Positions 9,953 through 18,237 of a stretch of 64,000 nucleotides of DNA are shown here, piece after piece (the first letter of the stretch is position 1; every line of letters begins with the position of its first letter). The notes under the pieces are model-generated. The model searched no databases. It was not told where the DNA came from and saw only the letters and a list, made by a program, of their open reading frames with translations. The stretch is taken from contig NZ_JAGRPF010000135.1 of assembly GCF_020439865.1 (NCBI RefSeq), forward strand, positions 45,103 to 109,102, given 5' to 3'. The position numbers and the translations under genes are program-made. The stretch is from Prosthecobacter sp. GTDB taxonomy: Bacteria > Verrucomicrobiota > Verrucomicrobiia > Verrucomicrobiales > Verrucomicrobiaceae.

Positions 9953-10411
9953 CTACAATCCAGCCTCTTCCTGCGCCTGCTCGACGGCGGCTTCAAGCGT
10001 CCAGAGAGTCTTGTCGAAGCTCTTTTGCCGCGCGCGAAACTGCGCTTCCTCGGTGATGCCCGTCAGAGTTTCCAGCTCCTTGGTGGCAAAGGCATGGTGC
10101 TGCTCCAGTGCGGAGACCCGCGTTTTGAAGTAATCCCGGCCGCCCTGGTCTTTGAGCACATCGATGTCAGCCTTCCAGCGGGCAAGGGCATCACCGGCAT
10201 TCTTGAGATACTCCTCACGACTGGTGCTGAGATGATCCTTTGCTTTCTTGAACCATTCGCGTCCTTTCACCTCCCCTTGCTCCTTCACTTTGGAGATCTC
10301 ATTTCTCAGTTTCTCGGCGGCTCGACGCAACTGGTCATTAAGACTGTCCTCGGAACGCAGAGGAAGAACACAGAAACTGAAAACGAAAAAGGCGAGAAGA
10401 TTTTTTTTCAT
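9953..10411 (-). CDS. secreted helical protein, function unknown
   Basis: 152 residues. The ATG at 10411 starts a clear signal peptide (MKKNLLAFFVFSFCVLPLRS, cleavage near SED). The mature part is almost entirely charged helix (LNDQLRRAAEKLRNEISKVKEQ and onwards), probably coiled coil, and the C terminus is acidic. The frame is open 36 bases further upstream, but that extension would bury the signal peptide. I recognise no family. It is divergent from the PQQ-propeller gene, with a 92-base promoter region between them. Confidence 0.75.
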   Translation of the reverse strand: MKKNLLAFFVFSFCVLPLRSEDSLNDQLRRAAEKLRNEISKVKEQGEVKGREWFKKAKDHLSTSREEYLKNAGDALARWKADIDVLKDQGGRDYFKTRVSALEQHHAFATKELETLTGITEEAQFRARQKSFDKTLWTLEAAVEQAQEEAGL

Positions 10412-10503
10412 GATCGTTGAGGGATACGGCTGGATGCCGCGAACCATGCATGCTCTTTTCCCATGCGAAAGAATTTCCAGCCAGCTTCGTCAACTTCAGG
10501 CCC

Positions 10504-11817
10504 ATGATCCGCACGCCAGCTCTCACCTCTCTCCTTTTTGTCCTGCTGTCCTCTCTCTCGAGCGCCCAGCCGTCCACCACGCCTTTGTTCTGGCCGGCAA
10601 AGAACGGCCCTACGCATGACAGCATCGCACCTGCGGCGGATGCTGCACGGATCCCGCTGGAGTGGGACGGAGGGTCGGGCAAAAACATCGTCTGGCGCAC
10701 CGAACTCGAAGGCGAAGGCCATTCCTCTCCGGTGATCGGCGGTGACATGATCTGGTTCACCGCAGCCACAACCGACGGCAAACAGCAGTTCGTCTATGGC
10801 ATCGACCGTAACAGCGGAAAGATCGTGCATCACATGCTGGTCTTTGAAAATCCCACGCCCGAGGAACTGGGCAACCCGCTGAACAACTACGCCGCCCCGT
10901 CGCCCGTTCTGGAGGCAGATGCTCTCTACGTTCATTTCGGCACCTACGGCACCGTGCGAATCAACCCTGCCACGGGCGCTAAAGAATGGGAACGTCGTGA
11001 CATCAACGTGCGCCACTTCCGTGGTCCGGGCTCGTCTCCCATCATTCATGGCGACCTCCTGATCCTCACCTTTGACGGGATCAACGAGCAATTTGTCACC
11101 GCACTCGACAAAAAGACCGGAAAGACCGTCTGGAAAACCCCCCGCTCCACCGACTACGGAGATCTCGACAAGGACGGCCACCCCACTCGTGATGGAGACA
11201 TGCGCAAAGCCTACCACACTCCTGTGGTGTTCGAAATCGCGGGCAAAGAAGTGCTCGTGTCAGTCGGCTCGCGCGCCGCGTTTGGTTATGACGTCAACAC
11301 AGGCAAAGAACTCTGGACCATCCGCCACGGCGGCTTCAATGCTGCCATTCCGCCGCTCCGCCTCGACAACCTCCTCATTCTCAACACAGGTTCCGAACGT
11401 GCCCACACTCTCGGTGTTCGCATCGACGACAAAATGACAGGCGACATCACCGAAAGCCACGTCCTCTGGGACCGGGAAAAACGCAATGCCAGTGAATCCG
11501 CCCCTGTGCTGGTCCACGGCATTTTGTTCCAAACCACCCGCGGAGGCATCGTCAGCGCGGTCGAGGCCAAGACCGGCAAAGATCTTTGGGAAGACCGACT
11601 CGAAGGCCAGCACCTGCCCTGCCCGTTGGTTTTGGGTGATAAACTGCTGTTTTCCAATGATCGCGGACAAAGCTTCCTCGTTCGTGCCTCAGCTGAAAAG
11701 TTCGAACTCGTAGGCAAGAACCAGCTCGCCGAACCCATCACCTCCTCCCCGGCAGTGGCAGATGGAGCGCTGTTCATCCGCACCAAAAAAGCGCTCTACA
11801 AGATTTCCGCCAAGTAG
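10504..11817 (+). CDS. secreted PQQ-like beta-propeller protein
   Basis: 437 residues. A signal peptide (MIRTPALTSLLFVLLSSLSSA, cleavage before QPSTT) is followed by a beta-propeller of PQQ/BamB-type blades. Repeated blade ends show the Trp-docking pattern: GKIVHHML, GAKEWERRD, GKTVWKTPR, GKELWTIRH and GKDLWEDRL. Such proteins in this phylum are usually periplasmic; no catalytic residues of a true quinoprotein dehydrogenase are evident, so a binding or scaffold role is as likely. The ATG at 10504 was chosen because the signal peptide starts there. It stands alone. Confidence 0.9.
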   Translation: MIRTPALTSLLFVLLSSLSSAQPSTTPLFWPAKNGPTHDSIAPAADAARIPLEWDGGSGKNIVWRTELEGEGHSSPVIGGDMIWFTAATTDGKQQFVYGIDRNSGKIVHHMLVFENPTPEELGNPLNNYAAPSPVLEADALYVHFGTYGTVRINPATGAKEWERRDINVRHFRGPGSSPIIHGDLLILTFDGINEQFVTALDKKTGKTVWKTPRSTDYGDLDKDGHPTRDGDMRKAYHTPVVFEIAGKEVLVSVGSRAAFGYDVNTGKELWTIRHGGFNAAIPPLRLDNLLILNTGSERAHTLGVRIDDKMTGDITESHVLWDREKRNASESAPVLVHGILFQTTRGGIVSAVEAKTGKDLWEDRLEGQHLPCPLVLGDKLLFSNDRGQSFLVRASAEKFELVGKNQLAEPITSSPAVADGALFIRTKKALYKISAK

Positions 11818-11860
11818 CCCTCCTCAAGGGCTGGAGACTTGTAACCACTTGAATTTCCGC

Positions 11861-11878
11861 ACTTTGCCCCTGCAAAGT
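11861..11878. other. hairpin after the PQQ-propeller gene
   Basis: A perfect 7-base-pair inverted repeat (ACTTTGC/GCAAAGT) with a CCCT loop, 44 bases after the stop. It lacks a following T tract, so it may be a weak or Rho-dependent transcript end. The rest of the 205-base gap up to 12023 shows nothing else convincing. Confidence 0.3.
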
Positions 11879-12022
11879 AAATACCGTCTCATGGATGCCA
11901 GTTGTTAAAAACGCCTTCCAATGGCGAATTCTATCGCTGCGCATGCCGCGTAGGAGAAAAATCCGTCTATACTCACAAAACCGTCGCAAAGACACCGATA
12001 ATGTGGTAGGCTGGTGGTCCAT

Positions 12023-12376
12023 ATGCCTACTACCACACCGACACGCAAGACACGCTTTTCCCGTCGAGTCCCTGATCATGTCACGGACGAGTTAGTCAAT
12101 GTCCTCTCAAAGCCGGAGACATATGAATTTAACACGTTGTTTGGCTTGGTTTACGACAACCTCAAGCTGAAAAATGCAGTGAGCGGTGGCGAAGAGATGC
12201 TTCGTCTGCGCTCCTACGAAAAGCTGCAGAATCTGGTTAGCCGTGGTCTCTGTGCCAAGGTGGCCAAGACCTACCGAGGCCTCGAAGGTCTCCGCGCCGC
12301 GCACAATGCCGCGATCGCCGCCCGTAGTGCCGCTGTGGGTGCGCGCAGTGCAGCCGCCTCTGCAGCTCGCCGTTAA
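12023..12376 (+). CDS. small protein with Ala/Arg-rich tail, unknown
   Basis: 117 residues. The N-terminal basic segment (PTTTPTRKTRFSRRVPDH) is followed by a helical core (EFNTLFGLVYDNLKLKNAVSGG, MLRLRSYEKLQNLVSRG) and ends in a low-complexity AAIAARSAAVGARSAAASAARR tail. The basic, Ala-rich ends suggest nucleic-acid binding, but I know no family. An ATG at 12023 and an in-frame GTG at 12014 are both possible. A strong terminator follows directly, which supports a real, separately transcribed gene. Confidence 0.7.
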   Translation: MPTTTPTRKTRFSRRVPDHVTDELVNVLSKPETYEFNTLFGLVYDNLKLKNAVSGGEEMLRLRSYEKLQNLVSRGLCAKVAKTYRGLEGLRAAHNAAIAARSAAVGARSAAASAARR

Positions 12377-12393
12377 GCCAGCTTTTCCTTTTC

Positions 12394-12428
12394 GGGCCGT
12401 CCTGCCTCCGTGCAGGACGGCCCTTTTT
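12394..12428 (+). terminator. Rho-independent terminator
   Basis: A 12-base-pair perfect stem, GGGCCGTCCTGC (12394-12405) with GCAGGACGGCCC (12412-12423), six-base loop, followed by TTTTT. It ends the transcript of the small Ala-rich protein gene and lies before nuoA. Confidence 0.9.
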
Positions 12429-12485
12429 GTTTCCGAGTTTGACGCTGCCCCGCCTCTCGCTACCCATTTGCAGTCATTCGCCCCC

Positions 12486-12860
12486 ATGTTTGAGAACTAC
12501 ATCCCCGTACTGCTCCAGATCGTCATCGCCGGTGGTTTTGCCGTCGTGACCCTGATCGCCTCGGCGCTCCTCGGCAAGTCAGCCAAGCGCAATACCATCA
12601 AGGACTCCGCGTACGAGTGCGGTATGCTTCCGGTGGGTGACAGCCAGCCGCGCTTCAGCGTGAAGTTCTACATCGTCGCGATGCTCTTCGTGCTGTTCGA
12701 CATCGAAGTCGTCTTCCTCTATCCTTGGTCCATCATCTACAAGGACTACCTCGCCGCCTTTGGACCTTCTATTCTGGCCGTGGCCACGGGATTCGTCTCG
12801 ATCTTGCTAGTCGCCTTCGTTTACGCCTGGAAGAAGGGTGTCCTGGATTGGAAATCGTAG
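12486..12860 (+). CDS. nuoA: NADH-quinone oxidoreductase subunit A
   Basis: 124 residues, normal length for NuoA (complex I membrane-arm subunit at the junction with the peripheral arm). Three membrane helices are visible (about 5-28, 62-83, 90-113), with the conserved loop YECGMLPVGDSQPRFSVKFY and LFDIEVVFLYPW. The ATG at 12486 gives MFENYIPVLLQIV; the longer in-frame extension is unrelated sequence. Oddly, no other nuo gene follows: the next gene is a Dabb protein 33 bases on. The rest of complex I must be elsewhere. Confidence 0.95.
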   Translation: MFENYIPVLLQIVIAGGFAVVTLIASALLGKSAKRNTIKDSAYECGMLPVGDSQPRFSVKFYIVAMLFVLFDIEVVFLYPWSIIYKDYLAAFGPSILAVATGFVSILLVAFVYAWKKGVLDWKS

Positions 12861-12893
12861 TCGGATCCTGCTGCGGACACACTTGTTGCTTCC

Positions 12894-13211
12894 ATGATTG
12901 CCTACCTCAGCCTGTTTCAGCTCAAGCCTCAGGTGACCGAGGAAAAGCTTGAGAACATGATGTCGCAGACCCGAGTGATGCTTCTGCGCGTTCCGGAGGT
13001 GCTTACGGTCAAAACTGGAAAGCGGGTCAATCCTTCCGAACCGTGGCCATGGTTCGTCTATCTCGAAGTCGAGAGCATGGATAAGCTCGCCATCTGCCAG
13101 GACGACCCGCACTACATCAAATTCCGCGAGGAAGTCCTCAAGCCAAACATTTCCGAGCAGGAGTCCACTGCTTTCGAGATGGAGCCGCGCAAGGACGTCA
13201 AATACTCGTAG
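12894..13211 (+). CDS. Dabb (A/B-barrel) domain protein
   Basis: 105 residues forming one Dabb-like ferredoxin barrel: MIAYLSLFQLKP strand, EEKLENMMSQTRVMLLRVPEV helix, FVYLEVESMDKLAICQDDPHYIKFREEVLKP. The family pattern of alternating strands with a D-P-H-Y/H element is intact. It is probably transcribed with nuoA (33-base gap) and converges on the lipocalin-like gene. Function is unknown; these proteins can be monooxygenase-like or purely structural. Confidence 0.8.
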   Translation: MIAYLSLFQLKPQVTEEKLENMMSQTRVMLLRVPEVLTVKTGKRVNPSEPWPWFVYLEVESMDKLAICQDDPHYIKFREEVLKPNISEQESTAFEMEPRKDVKYS

Positions 13212-13220
13212 CCTGCGAGG

Positions 13221-14300
13221 TCATTTCGTTCCCGAAGACAGATGTCCGGCTAGGTCGCCGGTGTAGCCTGCGAGCTCCAAAAACGCCCGGCCTGTCACCC
13301 GCCCATTTGAATCGAGCACGTCGCAGGCACCTTCCCAATACGGCAGCCGGGTGATTCCGCCGTCCTGCTCCTGATCCTCTGCCAGAGGTCTTAGCTCATA
13401 CGATTCGCCCTCAAATCGGATCCGCACTGAGATCGGATACTCCGCGCCATTTCGCGGGCTTTTCCAGGTCGCCAGCACATCGCAAGAAAAGTCATCGCTC
13501 GCGAGTTGCCGCACCCTCCCGTCTCGCTCAATCACCGCCAGCGTCGAGGCTGCGTCCTTCGCGCCGTCTTCACGCCGCATGCGATACACCATGACCTCGC
13601 GGCCATCCTTCAGTTGCAGCGCCGCCCAGTCCCAGCCCACTTGGCCTGCCTCCAGTTGACTGCTGCTGAACTCGTGATCCATCCACGCCTCGCCGTTCAC
13701 CGCGTGCTCTGACGGTCCCAGATTAACGGTGCCTGTCGTTTTCAAGCGTGGCCATGTCAGGTAATGACTCGCCGCTGATTCCGAGGCGCCTTTGCGCGAC
13801 ACACCGTCTTTTCCGAACACCACCAACGGCTTCACGGGTTCCAGTTCGAGTCGCATCAAAACCTCGCCCTTCACCGTCGCCGTGATGCGCAGACGCTGCG
13901 TTGCCTCGTCCAGCTTCAGCGACCAATTGCCGTTTCTCGCCGCCAGTGTCTTCTCGGACGACACCGCATCCCATCCCTCGCGATTCAGCCGCTCTTCGTG
14001 CATGAACTTGCCCGTCTTCGCATCGAGCAGCGCGGCGTGCGCAAGATGCAAGTGCAGCGTCTTGCCATCCTCGCGGCGAGCCTGCCGGAAAAACGTCACC
14101 TGAAAGCCAAATCGAGCCCCGTCTTTCGCATCCAGATGTCCCGTCACATACCACCACTCTGTGCGAAACTCCGGATGACTTCCGTGATCGCGGGGAAACT
14201 CGAATACCCGCCCCGGCTTCGGGATCGCAAATCCATCCGCTGTCGTCTGCGCCCGCAGCAACGCCGTCATCGAGAGAAAAAGGATCAGCCAGGTCTTCAT
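13221..14300 (-). CDS. secreted lipocalin-like hydrolase (AttH/CrtC-like, COG5621)
   Basis: 359 residues. A signal peptide (MKTWLILFLSMTALLRA, cleavage before QTTADG) is followed by the two lipocalin-like halves of the AttH/carotenoid-hydratase superfamily: HPEFRTEWWYVTGHL, FGFQVTFFRQ, YLTWPRLKTTGTV and WMDHEFSSSQ. Its start lies 1 base after the permease stop, with a good GGAGG site inside the permease end. An ATPase + double FtsX permease + COG5621 protein is the known AttEFGH arrangement. The substrate of this group is not established; lipid- or envelope-related export is the usual guess. Confidence 0.88.
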   Translation of the reverse strand: MKTWLILFLSMTALLRAQTTADGFAIPKPGRVFEFPRDHGSHPEFRTEWWYVTGHLDAKDGARFGFQVTFFRQARREDGKTLHLHLAHAALLDAKTGKFMHEERLNREGWDAVSSEKTLAARNGNWSLKLDEATQRLRITATVKGEVLMRLELEPVKPLVVFGKDGVSRKGASESAASHYLTWPRLKTTGTVNLGPSEHAVNGEAWMDHEFSSSQLEAGQVGWDWAALQLKDGREVMVYRMRREDGAKDAASTLAVIERDGRVRQLASDDFSCDVLATWKSPRNGAEYPISVRIRFEGESYELRPLAEDQEQDGGITRLPYWEGACDVLDSNGRVTGRAFLELAGYTGDLAGHLSSGTK

Positions 14301-14301
14301 G

Positions 14302-16839
14302 TCATTCCTCCGTGTGTTCTGCCGGCAGCATCGTCGCCCATCGTCCGACCAAGGCGGCCACCAGCACGCCGACCGCAATTACGGCGACACCCAACGCCAC
14401 CAGATGCCACCACACCGCGTGAAATTGAAGCGTCCAGCCAAAGCACTGCTTGTTGATGCGATACACCAGCAGCCACCCCAGCCACAAACCGGCTGCGATG
14501 CCGGTGAGCGCGCCCGAGCATGCCACGCCGAGACCTTCCAGCGCCGCTGATCGTGCCATTTCGCTGCGCGTCATTCCCAGCGAGCGCAGCGTGGCCAGCT
14601 CCGGTCGCCTCTCCAGCAGCAGGCTCGTCAAAGCTAGGCCTAGGCCGGCCACGGCCACGACCACGCCGATGACCTCCAGTGCATGCGTCACAGAAAACGT
14701 CTGTCGGAAAATGCGCAGCGCTTCGCTGCGAAGATGCGCATTGGTGAACACGCTCAGGCCCGGCTGCGCACGCTGAATGCGATCCCGCACCGATTCCGCA
14801 TCGATTCCCGGCTTGAGCATGATCGCCACCCGCCAGGCCTCGTCCGAGTCGAACCACTCGCGAAACGCCTCCGCCGGCAGCGCGAGCGATCCACGCTCGT
14901 TGCCATACTCGGCATTCATCGCGACCACGCGGACCTGATGTCCTGCGAGCTCGATCGCATCCCCCACGCGAGTTCCGAATCGTTCGCTCCAGCTCTCGCT
15001 GATGATGGCCGGTGTGATTCCATCGTCGGCCTTCCACCATTCATTTTTTTTCGGCGTCTCCACCCATGCATACAACTCGTGCTTTTGGGCGAACGCCGCG
15101 TTCGTTCCGAGCACGAGCACTTCACCGCCGTTCCAAAGCATCGTCCGCGCCTGCACGTATGCCAGTTCCGCCACCGCCGAATCCTGCACGAGTTCCGCCA
15201 CCGTCTTCGTCGAGATCGAATGCGTGGACGAAGCGCTTTGAGCGCCTGCACTGCTGATATAGATGTCCGCCTTCATCGTGCGGTCGATCCAGCCGCGCAT
15301 CGTGTGGTCAAAACTCGCCACCATGACCGTCATGCCCGTCGTCATCGCCACCGCGCTCGCGAGTGCCGCCACGGCAAAGCGATGCCGCACTGTCGGCCGC
15401 CTCAGATGGGAAAGCGCGACGCGCCAGACCGCCGAGAGCACCTTCCTCCTCGCGATGAACCGCAGCATCGATCCCGCTGCCAGTCCCGCACCCACCAGCC
15501 AGAACAACGCCGCCGCGTAACCCGCCAATGGCAGCCGTGTGCCGCTTTCAAACCGCAGCACCGGCAGTTGCACCAGCATCAGCGCCGCCAGCATCAGCGC
15601 CCAGCCGGTCCACTCCACGCGCCACACCGTTCCACCTTCGAACGGCGTCGCGTGTCGTCCGAGCATGTGCGCTGGAGGCGTGCGTGCCGCCATTCTCGCC
15701 GGCCACCATGCGGCGATCAAACTCGCCACGATTGAAATGGACAGCGCCAGCGCCGCTTCGCCTGCGCTCAGCGTCGCCTGTTGCTCACTCGTCGCCCCAT
15801 ACAGCGCATTCATCGTCTTCGTCACCCCGCCGACCGCACCTTGGGCACCGAGCCAGCCGAGGAACACACCCAGCGCGCCGCCGCACAACCCGAGCAGCGC
15901 TGCTTCGATCAGGAATGCCAGTTGAATCTCCCGGTCCGTCACACCCAGCGACTTCAAGATGCCAATCTCTTCGCGTCGTCGCAGCACCACACCATCCAGC
16001 GCCTGGAAAATGAGATATCCTCCCACCAGCAACGCCAGCAACGAAAGGATTGTCAGGTTCAATCGAAAGGCCTGCGTCATTGTGCCTGCAAGCTGCCTCC
16101 GGTTTGCCCCGCCAGTCACCCGCCAGCGCGATCTGAGCAATTCGCCGGTTTCTTCGCGGAGATTCGGAAACAACTCGCTGTCCTGCGCCAGAACTTCGAC
16201 TCGATCCACCTTGCCACCTCTCATCAGCAGCGTTTGAGCCTCCGGCAAGTCCATCAACAACAGGTGTTTTGGCAAAGCAGGCACTCCCGGTGTCTCCGGC
16301 ACCACACCAGCCACCTTCAGCGCGATCACGCGATCATCGACGATCAGCTTCAGTTCCTGTTCCTCCTTCACACCGAGCTGGGGACTCACATAAACGCCGG
16401 AGCGCACGGCCTGCATATTAGCCCCGAGTCCTGCAGGTGCCTCGCCACGCAGATTCAGCAGCGCTACGAAATCCACACCCAGGAGCCGCCACGTCGGACG
16501 CGATCCAATTTCACCATTCCCAGCGTCTGCGGCGGGCGTCACCGTTTCCTCCACCGCCGGCAGCAAAGTGACGGGACGATGCGACAGCACTTCGCGCATC
16601 TCACGAAGATCTTTTTCATGTAAAGATCCGCTCACCGCTCGCACCGTCCAGTCCGGCTGTCGGGTGATGCCGTCTGTGAACGTCTCGAAGCCCGACAGTG
16701 CCGCATTGCTCGCCAGACGCACCGCCAGATATACGCTCGATCCCAGCGCCAGGATCAGCATCAGCGCGATCTGCTGCCGCAAGGCCAGCCGCCAATGACG
16801 CAAGGCGCAGCGCTTCAAGATGAGCAGCACCGTGCTCAT
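14302..16839 (-). CDS. ABC transporter permease with two FtsX domains
   Basis: 845 residues. An N-terminal helix (about 20-40) is followed by a long periplasmic MacB-type domain. The first FtsX unit has helices near 265-290, 310-340 and 365-385; a linker and a second helix-periplasmic-FtsX unit follow, with final helices near 740-765 and 785-830. The FtsX motif EEIGILKSLGVTDREIQ appears in the first unit and PELATLRSLGMTRSEM in the second. This duplicated plan matches LolC/E-like and AttG-like permeases (COG0577/COG3127). Its start overlaps the ATPase stop by 4 bases. Confidence 0.93.
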   Translation of the reverse strand: MSTVLLILKRCALRHWRLALRQQIALMLILALGSSVYLAVRLASNAALSGFETFTDGITRQPDWTVRAVSGSLHEKDLREMREVLSHRPVTLLPAVEETVTPAADAGNGEIGSRPTWRLLGVDFVALLNLRGEAPAGLGANMQAVRSGVYVSPQLGVKEEQELKLIVDDRVIALKVAGVVPETPGVPALPKHLLLMDLPEAQTLLMRGGKVDRVEVLAQDSELFPNLREETGELLRSRWRVTGGANRRQLAGTMTQAFRLNLTILSLLALLVGGYLIFQALDGVVLRRREEIGILKSLGVTDREIQLAFLIEAALLGLCGGALGVFLGWLGAQGAVGGVTKTMNALYGATSEQQATLSAGEAALALSISIVASLIAAWWPARMAARTPPAHMLGRHATPFEGGTVWRVEWTGWALMLAALMLVQLPVLRFESGTRLPLAGYAAALFWLVGAGLAAGSMLRFIARRKVLSAVWRVALSHLRRPTVRHRFAVAALASAVAMTTGMTVMVASFDHTMRGWIDRTMKADIYISSAGAQSASSTHSISTKTVAELVQDSAVAELAYVQARTMLWNGGEVLVLGTNAAFAQKHELYAWVETPKKNEWWKADDGITPAIISESWSERFGTRVGDAIELAGHQVRVVAMNAEYGNERGSLALPAEAFREWFDSDEAWRVAIMLKPGIDAESVRDRIQRAQPGLSVFTNAHLRSEALRIFRQTFSVTHALEVIGVVVAVAGLGLALTSLLLERRPELATLRSLGMTRSEMARSAALEGLGVACSGALTGIAAGLWLGWLLVYRINKQCFGWTLQFHAVWWHLVALGVAVIAVGVLVAALVGRWATMLPAEHTEE

Positions 16840-17501
16840 GCGCCCTCCACGATTTCACCGTCCTGCATGCGCAGTACGCGCTCGCAGTTCTTCACCGCCT
16901 CCGGGCTGTGCGTCACCAGCAGCATGGCCGCGTTCGTTTCGCGCACGATCTCCGCCAGCAGATCGAGCACCTGGGTTCCCGTGACCGAATCGAGACTGCC
17001 GGTCGGCTCATCGGCCAAAATCAACGCGGGCCGATGCACCACCGCCCGCGCGATCGCCACGCGCTGCATCTCTCCGCCTGAAAGCTGCCCCGGCAGCGCC
17101 GCAGCCCGGTGCGAAATGCCCACGCGCTCCAACAGTTCACGCACGCGCTTTTCCCGCTCGCCCGACGCCACGCCGAGCAGTTGCAGCGGCAGTTCGATGT
17201 TTTCCGCCGCGCTCAGCGTCGGCAGCAGATGGTAGAACTGAAACACGGTGCCGATATGCCTGCGCCGCAGATGCGCGAGCTCATCTACGCTCAAATCACC
17301 GAGCACATGGCCCGTGATCGTCACGCTGCCGCTGTCTGCCCGGTCCACGCCGCCGACACAATTTAAAACCGTCGTCTTGCCGCTGCCCGACGGTCCCAGC
17401 AGAGCAACGCGCTCACCTTGTTCCAGTTTGAACGACACACCCCGCAGGATCGGGCGCTCCGCGTAGGACTTGGTGAGGGATTTGACTTCGAGAACAGGCA
17501 T
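16836..17501 (-). CDS. ABC transporter ATP-binding protein (LolD/MacB-like)
   Basis: 221 residues with all ABC motifs: Walker A in LLGPSGSGKTT, signature LSGGEMQRVAIARA, Walker B LILADEPTGSLD and the H-loop VTHSPEA. Length and sequence match the LolD/FtsE-like group that powers FtsX-type permeases. It is translationally coupled to the permease downstream. Riboflavin synthase ends 37 bases upstream on the same strand, so co-transcription is possible. Confidence 0.95.
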   Translation of the reverse strand: MPVLEVKSLTKSYAERPILRGVSFKLEQGERVALLGPSGSGKTTVLNCVGGVDRADSGSVTITGHVLGDLSVDELAHLRRRHIGTVFQFYHLLPTLSAAENIELPLQLLGVASGEREKRVRELLERVGISHRAAALPGQLSGGEMQRVAIARAVVHRPALILADEPTGSLDSVTGTQVLDLLAEIVRETNAAMLLVTHSPEAVKNCERVLRMQDGEIVEGA

Positions 17502-17538
17502 CTGAGGAAGGAAACGGCCTGTCCGGCCTTGTGGACGC

Positions 17539-18138
17539 TCACTTCATCGCCCGCATCAACTCGCGCACATATTTGCCAAGCATGTCGAACTCCACGTTCA
17601 GCCGGTCGCCCGGTTTCTTCGTGTGCAGGTTCGTCAGTTGGAACGTGTGCGGGATGATCCAGCAGACGACGGTGCTCTCCGTTACTTCAGCGGCGGTCAA
17701 GGAGATGCCGTCGAGGCAGATCGAGCCCTTCGGAATGATCAGGCCACGCTGCTCCGCCGGAATTTCCACCTCCAGCCGATGATCCTGTCCGTGCTCGCTC
17801 CAGTCGAGCACCTTCACCGTCGCATCCACGTGCCCTTGCACGAAGTGGCCGCCAAACCGCGCGCCCATCGCCATGGCGCGTTCCAGATTTACCAGGGAAC
17901 CGGGTTTCAGATCACCGAGACTTGTCACCTTCAGCGTTTGCATCAGCAGATCAAAGCACGCCGTCTGCGCGGCGGCATCTTTGGTCGTCACCGTCAAACA
18001 GCAGCCGTTCACCGCCAAGCTTTCGCCATCGACCAGTTCGGCCGCCATCGCGCCGACCTTCAACGTCAGCCGCGCGCTTTCGCCGCGTGGCTCCAGCGAA
18101 AGGACCGTGCCGGTGGTTTCAACAAGACCTGTGAACAT
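17539..18138 (-). CDS. ribE: riboflavin synthase, alpha chain
   Basis: 199 residues, standard length. Two lumazine-binding repeats are visible. The first starts MFTGLVETTGTV with the substrate motif VNGCCLTV; the second starts FVQGHVDATVKV with LDGISLTAAEV. The enzyme converts two 6,7-dimethyl-8-ribityllumazine molecules to riboflavin. The ATG at 18138 gives the invariant MFTG N terminus; upstream in-frame sequence is not part of the family. No other rib gene is in the window. Confidence 0.96.
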   Translation of the reverse strand: MFTGLVETTGTVLSLEPRGESARLTLKVGAMAAELVDGESLAVNGCCLTVTTKDAAAQTACFDLLMQTLKVTSLGDLKPGSLVNLERAMAMGARFGGHFVQGHVDATVKVLDWSEHGQDHRLEVEIPAEQRGLIIPKGSICLDGISLTAAEVTESTVVCWIIPHTFQLTNLHTKKPGDRLNVEFDMLGKYVRELMRAMK

Positions 18139-18237
18139 GCTCCGAGATAAACGGGCAAACCGCCGCTGTCGATGCGCTCTTGGCTCAAATCTTCGCCGGG
18201 GAAGGATCATGCACGGCCGGGCCGTATTGATCCCGCT

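Noticed and set aside
12186..12485. upstream in-frame extension of nuoA
   Set aside because: The extension runs through the preceding gene and its terminator and has no resemblance to NuoA, which starts at 12486.
15500..15650. GC-rich repeated GCCAGC/CAGCGCC strings in the permease gene
   Set aside because: They encode Ala/Leu-rich membrane helices; ordinary codon bias, not a repeat element.
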